Shown: positions 1 to 5,278 of the stretch, one piece after another | Layout: every line of letters starts with the position of its first letter | Numbering within the stretch: the first letter of the stretch is position 1 | Source of the DNA: Nitrososphaerales archaeon TH5888 | Lineage (GTDB): Archaea; Thermoproteota; Nitrososphaeria; Nitrososphaerales; Nitrososphaeraceae | NCBI GenBank assembly: GCA_014523595.1 | Contig: JAATVN010000216.1 | Span: 1-5,278, forward strand | Length of the DNA stretch: 5,278 nucleotides | Direction of reading: 5' to 3' | Notes under the pieces: model-generated | The model's input: only the letters and a program-made list of their open reading frames with translations | Told to the model about the DNA's origin: nothing | Databases searched by the model: none | Program-made: the position numbers and the translations under genes

Positions 1-1163
1 GTCACAGACCCAGAACGATCCGGTGAACCAAGTGCTCTTATTCGTCCTGCTCTTTCATAAAATTCTGCCAGTCTTGACGCCAAATACGAGGGATAACCTT
101 CTTCTGCAGGCATTTCTTCCAATCGACCTGACATCTCTCTAAGTGCTTCTGCCCATCTACTTGTAGAGTCAGCGACGAGAACTACATCATAGCCCATATC
201 TCGATAATACTCCGCCATAGTAACACCCGTATAGATTGATGCTTCTCTAGCGGCAACAGGCATGTTACTCGTATTTGCAACGAGGACTGTTCTTTCCATT
301 AGTGGCCTTTGAGATCTGGGGTCAATCAAGTGTGGAAATTCTACAAGAACTTCTGTCATTTCATTGCCGCGTTCTCCACAGCCAATGTAGACTACAACCT
401 TAGAATCTGCCCATTTAGCTATCTGATGCAGAGTCACAGTTTTTCCTGTACCGAATCCACCAGGAATAGCACCAGTTCCACCTTTTGCAATAGGGAAATA
501 TGTGTCAATAATTCTCTGTCCAGTAACTAGTGGTACTGAAGGGTCGTATCTTTCAGCATATGGACGTGACTTTCTAACAGGCCATCTGTGATACATCTTT
601 AATTCAATCTTGTCTCCGTTCTTGCTACTAGCATGCCCAATGACATGCTCTAAATCATATTCTCCCTCCTTGGCAATTTCAGTAATAGTTGCCTCAGGAT
701 AATTTGGAGGAACCAAAATATTATGAGTCAAAAGAGGAGTTTCTTGGACTGACCCGAGTATAGACCCTCCAAAAATAGTGTCATTTTTTTTCACTGATGG
801 AGTAAACTTGTATTTCTTTTTCATATCAACAGGGCTAGTTGTGATACCTCTACCAATGAATGCTCCCGACTTTTTGGCAATATCATCTAACGGTCTTTGT
901 ATGCCATCGTAAATCTTACCGATAATTCCGGGACCAAGAAGAACTGAAAGTGGTTGACCGGTACCGATTACCTCTTCTCCGGGCTTTAGACCAGATGTAG
1001 ATTCATAAACCTGAATAAATGCTACATCTCCAGTTAATCTGATAACTTCTCCAATGAGTTTGGACTCACCGACTTCTACTGTCTCATACATTTTTACAGT
1101 TGACATCCCATCAGCCCTAACTGCCGGACCGCTAACCCATACTATCTTTCCTTTTGCTACCAT
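1..1163 (-). CDS. atpA: A-type ATP synthase catalytic subunit A (3' part beyond window)
   Basis: This is the catalytic, nucleotide-binding subunit of the archaeal A1Ao ATP synthase. It forms an alternating hexamer with subunit B at the membrane surface and couples ion flow to ATP synthesis. The first 387 codons are present of a family length near 590, so about two thirds is seen. Residues 1-75 form the beta-barrel, beginning [11 protein letters not shown]. The A-specific insertion follows at roughly 115-190. The P-loop GGFGTGKT is at 235-242 (K241, T242), the catalytic-glutamate motif GCGERGNE at 261-268 (E264), and the Walker B stretch [14 protein letters not shown] at 327-340 (D332). The reading frame runs intact off the left edge. 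The ATG at 1163 directly follows the TAG stop of subunit E, so the two are co-transcribed and probably translationally coupled. The P-loop has G236 and T239 where well-studied A-ATPases have Pro and Ser. Identity is very secure. Confidence 0.97.
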   Translation of the reverse strand, partial: MVAKGKIVWVSGPAVRADGMSTVKMYETVEVGESKLIGEVIRLTGDVAFIQVYESTSGLKPGEEVIGTGQPLSVLLGPGIIGKIYDGIQRPLDDIAKKSGAFIGRGITTSPVDMKKKYKFTPSVKKNDTIFGGSILGSVQETPLLTHNILVPPNYPEATITEIAKEGEYDLEHVIGHASSKNGDKIELKMYHRWPVRKSRPYAERYDPSVPLVTGQRIIDTYFPIAKGGTGAIPGGFGTGKTVTLHQIAKWADSKVVVYIGCGERGNEMTEVLVEFPHLIDPRSQRPLMERTVLVANTSNMPVAAREASIYTGVTMAEYYRDMGYDVVLVADSTSRWAEALREMSGRLEEMPAEEGYPSYLASRLAEFYERAGRIRALGSPDRSGSV

Positions 1164-1775
1164 CTACCTGTTTTCGCCTCTAAGCAGTTGGACTATGTCT
1201 TTCCTTATTAAAGGTTTGAGGGTTTCAATATTAGAATCAAGTGTATTATCTAAAGTCATTGTTCCATCCACAGAAGCTGCTTTTATTCCACCAATGATAT
1301 CTATTGCCTCGTCTGATACCGTTATTTTCATTTTCTTATCGGATGATTCTTGTGACGATATCTTTTTTACCAGTTTCAAGTCAGCGCTGTTGCATTGTAT
1401 TATAATTTCAGAACCTAGCTTTGCAATGCTATCTTGTATCATTCCGGTTAATAATTTTTCATAATCTTTCTCATTATTACCTTTTGCAAGTTTTTCCTTC
1501 GCTTTATTAAAAATTTCGTCAATAGCTGATTCAATAATAACTAGTTCTTTATTCCTAGCATTTAATGTGCTAGATCCTATTATTTGCCGCTTTAGATTCT
1601 CAGCCTGTTTTTTTGACGATTCTATAATGTTAGCATATTCAACTTGTAGACTGCCTTTAGAAGTCTCTAAATTTTTCAACGAATTTTGAAGTGCAGAGTC
1701 GATCTCTGAGATCAATGCGGATTCTTTTTGCGAAAGAACTTTGTCAATTGTTCTTTCTAAAGAATTTAGACTCAT
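1164..1775 (-). CDS. atpE: A-type ATP synthase subunit E (peripheral stalk)
   Basis: Subunit E pairs with subunit H to form the peripheral stalk that holds the A1 catalytic head static against rotor torque. The 203-residue length is normal for the family. Residues 1-100 are charged, Ala/Lys/Glu-rich and predicted helical, as expected for the long N-terminal coiled coil. The C-terminal globular part carries the family signature: a Gly pair at 162-163 (IGGIKAAS), then DGTMTLDNTL at 170-179, followed by a helical tail ending LIRKDIVQLLRGENR. It lies directly upstream of the catalytic subunit with no intervening base. The ATG at 1775 has no clear Shine-Dalgarno sequence. Another ATG four bases earlier (1779) is out of frame and opens only an 11-codon frame, so 1775 is preferred. 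A TATA-like element about 27-30 bp upstream suggests a leaderless transcript that starts the ATP synthase operon here. Subunit E diverges fast, so identification rests on the C-terminal motif, the length and the neighbour. Confidence 0.92.
   Translation of the reverse strand: MSLNSLERTIDKVLSQKESALISEIDSALQNSLKNLETSKGSLQVEYANIIESSKKQAENLKRQIIGSSTLNARNKELVIIESAIDEIFNKAKEKLAKGNNEKDYEKLLTGMIQDSIAKLGSEIIIQCNSADLKLVKKISSQESSDKKMKITVSDEAIDIIGGIKAASVDGTMTLDNTLDSNIETLKPLIRKDIVQLLRGENR
1174..1180 (-). promoter_or_regulatory. Possible ribosome binding site for subunit A
   Basis: On the minus strand GAGGCGA lies inside the last codons of subunit E, 10 bases before the subunit A ATG at 1163. It matches six of seven bases of GAGGTGA, the sequence complementary to the archaeal 16S 3' end. 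A second AGGTAG touches the ATG directly and is too close to act as a binding site. As an internal gene of an operon, subunit A cannot be leaderless, so either this site or coupling to termination at the abutting TAG should drive its translation. The spacing is a little long; assignment is tentative. Confidence 0.35.
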
Positions 1776-1800
1776 TCATTGATTTCTCAGAACTACGTGA

Positions 1801-1808
1801 TTTTAATC
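1801..1808 (-). promoter_or_regulatory. TATA-like box of the ATP synthase operon
   Basis: The minus-strand sequence GATTAAAA, preceded by the A-rich ATCAAAA that could serve as a BRE, is centred about 29 bp before the subunit E ATG at 1775 and about 25 bp before the out-of-frame ATG at 1779. Archaeal TATA boxes sit about 26 bp before the transcription start, so transcription would begin at or within a few bases of the start codon. This fits the lack of a Shine-Dalgarno sequence. In AT-rich DNA such matches occur often by chance. Confidence 0.35.
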
Positions 1809-1829
1809 TTTTGATAGCAAGATTTCTTC

Positions 1830-1902
1830 AAAAATAAAATTAGGATAACTCATCCCAATTTTTTACTTAATGTTTGTAATTAGAGTATTAGTCCATACTA
1901 AT
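1830..1902 (-). terminator. Possible 3' end signals of the CBS gene
   Basis: Two elements lie downstream of the CBS gene stop at 1918. First, a perfect 6-bp stem with a 4-base loop (arms 1902-1897 and 1892-1887, ATTAGT and ACTAAT) begins 16 bases after the stop; no T-run follows it, so it is not a bacterial-type intrinsic terminator. Second, about 50 bases further is the T-rich tract TTTTATTTTT (1839-1830). Archaeal RNA polymerase typically terminates at such T-rich runs, and this one lies just before the candidate promoter for the ATP synthase genes, a sensible place for a transcript boundary. The remainder of the 142-bp gap shows nothing else convincing. Confidence 0.35.
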
Positions 1903-1917
1903 CTGTTCTTGATATGT

Positions 1918-2490
1918 TTATGAGCCTCTACATACTTCGCAGGTAAAAGTACCTTCAGAATACATTAACTCATCTGACCATTCGCCGCATTCATCACAGA
2001 AACCTGAGATAGCAGATGCGGGTCTACCAATTTCTCCTCTAATCATAGCAGCCTTCTCTGACACTACATCCACTAATTCTGGAGTAACAGCAATAACGTC
2101 AGAGCTAGAAATAATTCCAGCCAATCTGTCTTTATAAACAACACCTAATCTCTTGATGTTATTTTTTCGTAGTATGCGTGCGGCCTCAGTTATACCTTCT
2201 CCTGCTTCTACAGTATGTATTGTTTGCATTACTTTTGCACCATCAACCGATGATGGATCTAAATTGCTTGCCACTACTTTTGATACAACATCCCAATCAG
2301 TAACAATTCCAACGGGTTTTTCATTTTCGGTAATAATTACACTGCCAATATTATGCTCTTTCATTTTACTTGCAATATCGACAACGGTATCGCTTGGTCC
2401 AGCTGTAATGACAGGGCTGTTCATAATGTCTCTTACTAGTACTCGTGTAGTCATGTTTGCATCTGTATTTTCTACTAGTCTTTTTGCCAC
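1918..2490 (-). CDS. CBS-pair protein with C-terminal zinc ribbon
   Basis: A soluble protein of 190 residues with two CBS domains (about 17-75 and 83-137) that should fold together as a Bateman module binding adenine nucleotides or a related ligand. Both domains carry the usual ribose-contact pattern: T64-x-x-D67 in GIVTDWDVV and S128-x-x-D131 in GIISSSDVI, so nucleotide binding is probably intact. The C-terminus has a four-cysteine zinc ribbon, C165-x2-C168 and C184-x2-C187 with 15 residues between the pairs. The same CBS plus zinc ribbon design is known in archaea (Thermoplasma acidophilum TA0289 is a characterised example). The partner and output are unknown; a regulator that binds protein or nucleic acid through the ribbon is inference. 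The start is a GTG at 2490, supported by a TATA-like element 26 bp upstream; an in-frame ATG at 2454 (residue 13, MTTRVLVRDIM) sits just before the first CBS domain and is a real alternative. Confidence 0.9.
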   Translation of the reverse strand: MAKRLVENTDANMTTRVLVRDIMNSPVITAGPSDTVVDIASKMKEHNIGSVIITENEKPVGIVTDWDVVSKVVASNLDPSSVDGAKVMQTIHTVEAGEGITEAARILRKNNIKRLGVVYKDRLAGIISSSDVIAVTPELVDVVSEKAAMIRGEIGRPASAISGFCDECGEWSDELMYSEGTFTCEVCRGS

Positions 2491-2511
2491 AAGATCATTT
2501 AGATAGTTTGG

Positions 2512-2520
2512 TTTAATTAT
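2512..2520 (-). promoter_or_regulatory. TATA-like box of the CBS gene
   Basis: The minus-strand sequence ATAATTAAA, preceded by CGAAAG (possible BRE), is centred 26 bp before the GTG at 2490. That is the canonical archaeal TATA to transcription start distance and predicts a leaderless mRNA that begins at the GTG, so it also helps choose this start over the ATG at 2454. The rest of the 94-bp gap to the NFACT stop has only an isolated AGGTGAT (2572-2566) with no credible gene after it. Confidence 0.4.
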
Positions 2521-2584
2521 CTTTCGAATCTTCGTTGTATAGAGGAATCAATCACAAGAATAAGGATCACCTGCGTATCAAAAG

Positions 2585-4564
2585 TTAACCAATCTTAACA
2601 TCATTCACCGATTGGCCCCTTTCAATATGTTCAATCTTGGATTGTCCTGTTGGCAACATTCTAATAAAATCATCCAAAAGTACTTTTTTTAAATAATCCG
2701 CTAAATCAGAATCAAATTCAGAAATTACTCTTACGAATTCACTTTTTATTTTCTTGGCCAAATTCATCGGATCGGAACCACCCGGCAACAACGAAGCAAA
2801 TACCAAACTTCTCTTTTTGATGGCGTTTAAGGGTCCGGAAACTATTGTGTATCTATTTTCAATTTTAACCAAACCTATTGATAATTTTAGTTCAATGCCC
2901 TTGCAAAAATTTCTTTTGCCTTCAATGACAAAAGAGCCTTTTGGAAGAAATTGACCCGTAGGAGCACCTTTCTTTACCTGATTAGGGAATACCCAATATG
3001 CATCTCCACTTGACAATCCATCCTTCCACGCTCTACTGAATGATACTGTGGCTTGAGCCGTCTCCTCTATTAAGTTGGTATTCTCATTAACTTGATTTCT
3101 CGCATTCTTTATGAGAAAAAAAGGAGACCCATGAATTTCTGCGTGAAACACGATATCGTCCTCGGTCATGTGTTTGCGAATCACTGCTGAATTCGAAGAT
3201 GCATCTCTTCCACCAATAACTAGGTTGCCATCAGTAGTAACGAACCAACGATATCGCTCATACCATTGTTTTGATTCTAATGCATTGAATTGAATTTTTT
3301 CATGAATTTTTTGTGTTTGACCCTGCAGTTTTTCAATTCTTAATCTAAGTTCTTCACTTGCTTTATCGATATTGCCGGCACCACGTTCTAATTCTTTTGC
3401 TCTAGAAAACAGTTGTGACGAAAATTTTGGAATACTTGATTCTAATTTTACTCTTTCATTTAGTAAAACCAGATAGGTCAAACCATTCTCGAAGACTATT
3501 TTAGAATCATTTTTTTCTAAAAGAGTTTTGACTGAATTATCGTTCATATCTTGGATACCGAAAGATGAGAGCTTCATTAATTCATGGGCAACGCTTCTAA
3601 GACTTTTTGATTTTGAAATTACACTCATTTTTGCTTTGTTTTGTTCTTCCAAGTCATGTTCTAATTCCAATATTTTCCTGTCTGCTTCTTCTGTTTTCAG
3701 ACTCCTACCGATAGATAAAATCTCATTACTCAGTACTTGATCTATCGCCTCCATGTATGTCTCAACTTTCTTTCCATTAGCTTCTTTTGACATCGAAATA
3801 GGAGATGCGTCTATTGCAACACCCATCTTATCCATAATAACTGATGGTTCGTGATTTTTTTCATCTAGTACTTTATCAGTTATTTCTTTGGTCTTTTCAT
3901 AAATAATTTCTATGTCCTTATTACTAAGCTGGTTAGCAAACTTTGTATTATTTCCCGATTGAAATAGTATTTCTTCAACATATTTCCTTGGTAAGGATGT
4001 AGATTTTCCCAACCATTTTACCACTTCTATATCATCAGGTAGTGGACCGGGGCTATCCATCATACTTTCTACAGTAATATGTAAAACGTCTTCACCTCTA
4101 TTAGGTGGGAGAACATAATCTGACCCAGTCTTGAGAGTTCTGTGCCTTACTTCTACTGGATTCAGGATCCAAAGTATCTTCATCGATTCATCGCATAAAA
4201 TGATATTTCCCTTTCCGAAGATTTCAACTAACAATATCCTTACTTTATCGTCTCTATTTACAAAATGGACTAAAAAAATTCTCTCGCTACCAGGCTGCGA
4301 TATAGAACTTATTTTTGCCCTTTCTATTTCCTTACTTAGTGCCTTTACAAATTGGTTTTCTTCTACTTGTTTGTATTTTTTATTTGTTAACCAAATTCCC
4401 TTGGTAGAAACCATAAGCATAATATCAGGTTCTATTGGATGATGCAGTTTCAAAAGAATAGAATTTTTAGTAATAGAGGAAATATTACTCACGTAGAATC
4501 CCGATGATACCTTTGAATTTATTTTGTTTACAAGAAAATGTAGCTCTATCCCTGATAATTCCAT
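2585..4564 (-). CDS. rqcH: NFACT-family ribosome quality-control protein (archaeal Rqc2/RqcH/NEMF homologue)
   Basis: Member of the NFACT family (yeast Rqc2, human NEMF, bacterial RqcH). Characterised relatives bind the obstructed large ribosomal subunit after splitting, hold peptidyl-tRNA and recruit tRNA to add a C-terminal tail that marks the stalled chain; in archaea this role is inferred by homology. It has 659 residues. The NFACT-N region starts at MELSGIELHFLVNKI and includes GSERIFLVHF (92-101) and EIFGKGNIILCDE (114-126). A charged helical part spans about 270-430 with two likely coiled-coil arms (about 287-330 and 385-425). The NFACT-R (DUF814) domain spans about 433-560: WYERYRWFVTT, NLVIGGRDASSN, HAEIHGSPFFLIKN, SRAWKDG, YWVFPNQVKKGAPTGQFLPKG. 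The last 100 residues are less conserved. The acidic residues that appear equivalent to yeast D9 and D98 are Glu here (E7, E94); R95 is kept. The ATG at 4564 is supported by a TATA-like element about 29 bp upstream and no Shine-Dalgarno sequence. Confidence 0.94.
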   Translation of the reverse strand: MELSGIELHFLVNKINSKVSSGFYVSNISSITKNSILLKLHHPIEPDIMLMVSTKGIWLTNKKYKQVEENQFVKALSKEIERAKISSISQPGSERIFLVHFVNRDDKVRILLVEIFGKGNIILCDESMKILWILNPVEVRHRTLKTGSDYVLPPNRGEDVLHITVESMMDSPGPLPDDIEVVKWLGKSTSLPRKYVEEILFQSGNNTKFANQLSNKDIEIIYEKTKEITDKVLDEKNHEPSVIMDKMGVAIDASPISMSKEANGKKVETYMEAIDQVLSNEILSIGRSLKTEEADRKILELEHDLEEQNKAKMSVISKSKSLRSVAHELMKLSSFGIQDMNDNSVKTLLEKNDSKIVFENGLTYLVLLNERVKLESSIPKFSSQLFSRAKELERGAGNIDKASEELRLRIEKLQGQTQKIHEKIQFNALESKQWYERYRWFVTTDGNLVIGGRDASSNSAVIRKHMTEDDIVFHAEIHGSPFFLIKNARNQVNENTNLIEETAQATVSFSRAWKDGLSSGDAYWVFPNQVKKGAPTGQFLPKGSFVIEGKRNFCKGIELKLSIGLVKIENRYTIVSGPLNAIKKRSLVFASLLPGGSDPMNLAKKIKSEFVRVISEFDSDLADYLKKVLLDDFIRMLPTGQSKIEHIERGQSVNDVKIG

Positions 4565-4587
4565 ATGAATGACTGTAGACGAGGATG

Positions 4588-4599
4588 AATATTAATTAA
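4588..4599 (-). promoter_or_regulatory. TATA-like box of the NFACT gene
   Basis: The minus-strand sequence TTAATTAATATT is centred about 29 bp before the NFACT ATG at 4564, which predicts a transcript with a leader of only a few bases. No Shine-Dalgarno sequence is seen between it and the ATG, in agreement. It lies within the 127-bp divergent intergenic region shared with the integrase gene. Confidence 0.4.
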
Positions 4600-4620
4600 A
4601 AATGCAAATAGCAATCGAAA

Positions 4621-4644
4621 GGAATTAAACCTGCAATTAATTCC
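4621..4644. repeat. Perfect 8-bp inverted repeat in the divergent promoter region
   Basis: The arms GGAATTAA (4621-4628) and TTAATTCC (4637-4644) are exact reverse complements, separated by 8 bases (ACCTGCAA). Arm centres are 16 bp apart, roughly one and a half helical turns. The repeat lies upstream of both candidate promoters, 13 bp before the integrase TATA-like box and 21 bp from the NFACT one. It could be an operator for a dimeric regulator or an integrase/accessory-protein binding site. The AT-rich arms make chance occurrence quite possible. Confidence 0.4.
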
Positions 4645-4656
4645 GCATATACACAC

Positions 4657-4664
4657 TTTATTAA
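4657..4664 (+). promoter_or_regulatory. Possible TATA-like box of the integrase gene
   Basis: TTTATTAA is centred about 31 bp before the integrase ATG at 4692, predicting a transcription start a few bases before the ATG. No Shine-Dalgarno sequence is present; the bases before the ATG are AAATTCGAAAA. An earlier ATG at 4671 meets a stop after three codons and is not a start. A second A/T-rich stretch at 4676-4682 is too near the ATG to act as a TATA box for it. Confidence 0.3.
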
Positions 4665-4691
4665 TGTCTCATGCGTAAATAAATTCGAAAA

Positions 4692-5278
4692 ATGGTACAA
4701 ATTCTAGACAAAAAATACTCTAAACAGATTAATTTATTTGAGCAGTCAATTAAGTCAGAACAAACAAAGAAGGTGTATTTGGTATGTTTGAGGAAATATT
4801 TGGAATTTCCAACCAAGTTAGATACTAATACTAACAATGAGAAAGATGTAGAAAATCATATAATCGAATTTGTTATATCCTTAAAAAAGACGGGATTGGG
4901 GTTTGTGGCCATTCGTAACTATGTTGCTGCCGTATGTAAATATTATAAGATGAATGATGTTATCTTGAACACAAACAAGATAAATCAATATTTACCGGAG
5001 TTTAGAAAATCAAAAAAAGATAGGGCCTATAGATATGAAGAGATTCATCGTTTACTGGATGTAGCAGATGAGCGTATGAGAGCCATTATTTTGTTATTGG
5101 CTTCTAGTGGTATGCGTGTTGGAGGAATTCCAGGATTAAGATTAAGGAATTTACAAAGAGTTGATCCGTGTCCTGGTTTTTACAAAATAATAGTTTATGA
5201 GGGTTACAATGAAGAATATGTTACTTTCTGTACACCTGAATGTGCTAAAGCGATTGATGAATATTTGAAGATGCGAGA
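4692..5278 (+). CDS. Tyrosine recombinase / phage-type integrase (5' part, cut by right edge)
   Basis: Site-specific recombinase that would cut and rejoin DNA through a phosphotyrosine link; the first 195 codons plus two bases are present. Residues about 10-95 form the helical core-binding (SAM-like) domain, typical in SEQTKKVYLVCLRKYLEF and LGFVAIRNYVAAVCKYYKMN. The catalytic domain starts near residue 112 (YRYEEIHRLLDVADERMRAI). Its first box is ASSGMRVGGIPGLRLRNL (137-154) with the catalytic Arg at R142. A beta-hairpin region (164-179) and a helix starting TPECAKAIDEYLKMR follow. The HxxR, His/Trp and Tyr motifs would lie beyond the edge, so activity cannot be judged. The wording resembles integrases I associate with ammonia-oxidising archaea. 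Two odd points: G145 occupies the position that is usually Glu in Xer-type proteins, and the hairpin (YEGYNEEY) lacks Lys at its usual turn. The gene is divergent from the conserved NFACT gene and probably marks the start of a mobile or once-mobile segment. Base composition is AT-rich like its neighbours. Confidence 0.9.
   Translation, partial: MVQILDKKYSKQINLFEQSIKSEQTKKVYLVCLRKYLEFPTKLDTNTNNEKDVENHIIEFVISLKKTGLGFVAIRNYVAAVCKYYKMNDVILNTNKINQYLPEFRKSKKDRAYRYEEIHRLLDVADERMRAIILLLASSGMRVGGIPGLRLRNLQRVDPCPGFYKIIVYEGYNEEYVTFCTPECAKAIDEYLKMR

Noticed and set aside
1054..1464. Plus-strand open frame of 136 codons, hydrophobic in places, across the atpE/atpA junction.
   Set aside because: It is antisense to two well-supported conserved genes, has no recognisable domain, and its hydrophobic look arises from the complement of Lys/Glu-rich coding sequence.
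1783..1856. Possible C/D box small RNA on the minus strand: GGGATGA resembling box C and CTGA as box D about 70 bases apart.
   Set aside because: The box C has a mismatch, no convincing D' or C' boxes lie between, there is no terminal stem, and the interval overlaps the probable terminator tract and promoter of the ATP synthase genes.
2153..2506. Plus-strand open frame of 117 codons antisense to the CBS gene, with apparently membrane-like segments.
   Set aside because: It is a shadow of the conserved CBS domains on the opposite strand, with no independent promoter or domain support.
2517..2572. Strong Shine-Dalgarno-like AGGTGAT (minus strand, 2572-2566) followed 10 bases later by a GTG that opens a 12-codon frame.
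   Set aside because: The frame is very short, its end overlaps the CBS gene's TATA-like element, and a seven-base match is expected fairly often by chance. No evidence of a real peptide gene.
4131..4442. Plus-strand open frame of 103 codons antisense to the N-terminal part of the NFACT gene.
   Set aside because: The minus strand clearly encodes conserved NFACT-N sequence here; the plus-strand translation shows no recognisable family features.
1..5278. CRISPR array, tRNA or rRNA genes, riboswitch, insertion sequence ends.
   Set aside because: No regularly spaced repeats, cloverleaf-like segments, conserved rRNA stretches or terminal inverted repeats flanking a transposase were seen on reading through both strands. 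The non-coding space is only three gaps of 142, 94 and 127 bp.

Overview
The window looks like chromosomal DNA of an AT-rich archaeon, most probably a member of the Nitrososphaerota (Thaumarchaeota), perhaps a low-GC soil lineage such as Nitrosocosmicus. The evidence is an A-type (archaeal) ATP synthase catalytic subunit, an archaeal NFACT/RqcH protein, a CBS-zinc ribbon protein of an archaeal type, and an integrase whose wording (GMRVGGIP, then FCTPECAKAIDEYL) resembles integrases I associate with ammonia-oxidising archaea. The genus is inference. No rRNA, tRNA or other diagnostic RNA gene is present.

Layout. Positions 1-4564 hold four consecutive genes, all on the minus strand, so the biological order runs from right to left: an NFACT-family ribosome quality-control protein (4564 to 2585), a small CBS-pair protein with a C-terminal zinc ribbon (2490 to 1918), ATP synthase peripheral stalk subunit E (1775 to 1164), and ATP synthase catalytic subunit A (1163 to beyond the left edge). 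Subunits E and A are directly abutted (stop TAG followed at once by ATG), so they are an operon whose other subunits should lie to the left. The other genes are separated by 94 and 142 bp gaps, each with a plausible TATA-like element about 26-29 bp before a start codon, as expected for leaderless or short-leader archaeal transcripts. Positions 4692-5278 carry, on the plus strand, the N-terminal 195 codons of a tyrosine recombinase cut by the right edge.

The 127 bp between the divergent NFACT and integrase genes contains two outward promoter candidates and a perfect 8-bp inverted repeat. It is also the likely seam between conserved core genome on the left and an integrated or otherwise mobile segment on the right.

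How the genes relate: the left part is housekeeping (energy coupling, nucleotide sensing, rescue of stalled ribosomes). I see no evidence that the NFACT and CBS genes work with the ATP synthase beyond adjacency. The points most worth a second look are Asp-to-Glu replacements at positions that appear to match functionally important acidic residues of Rqc2/RqcH, a P-loop in subunit A that differs from the classical A-ATPase form, and unusual residues around the integrase active site. No clearly new multi-gene system is visible in this window.
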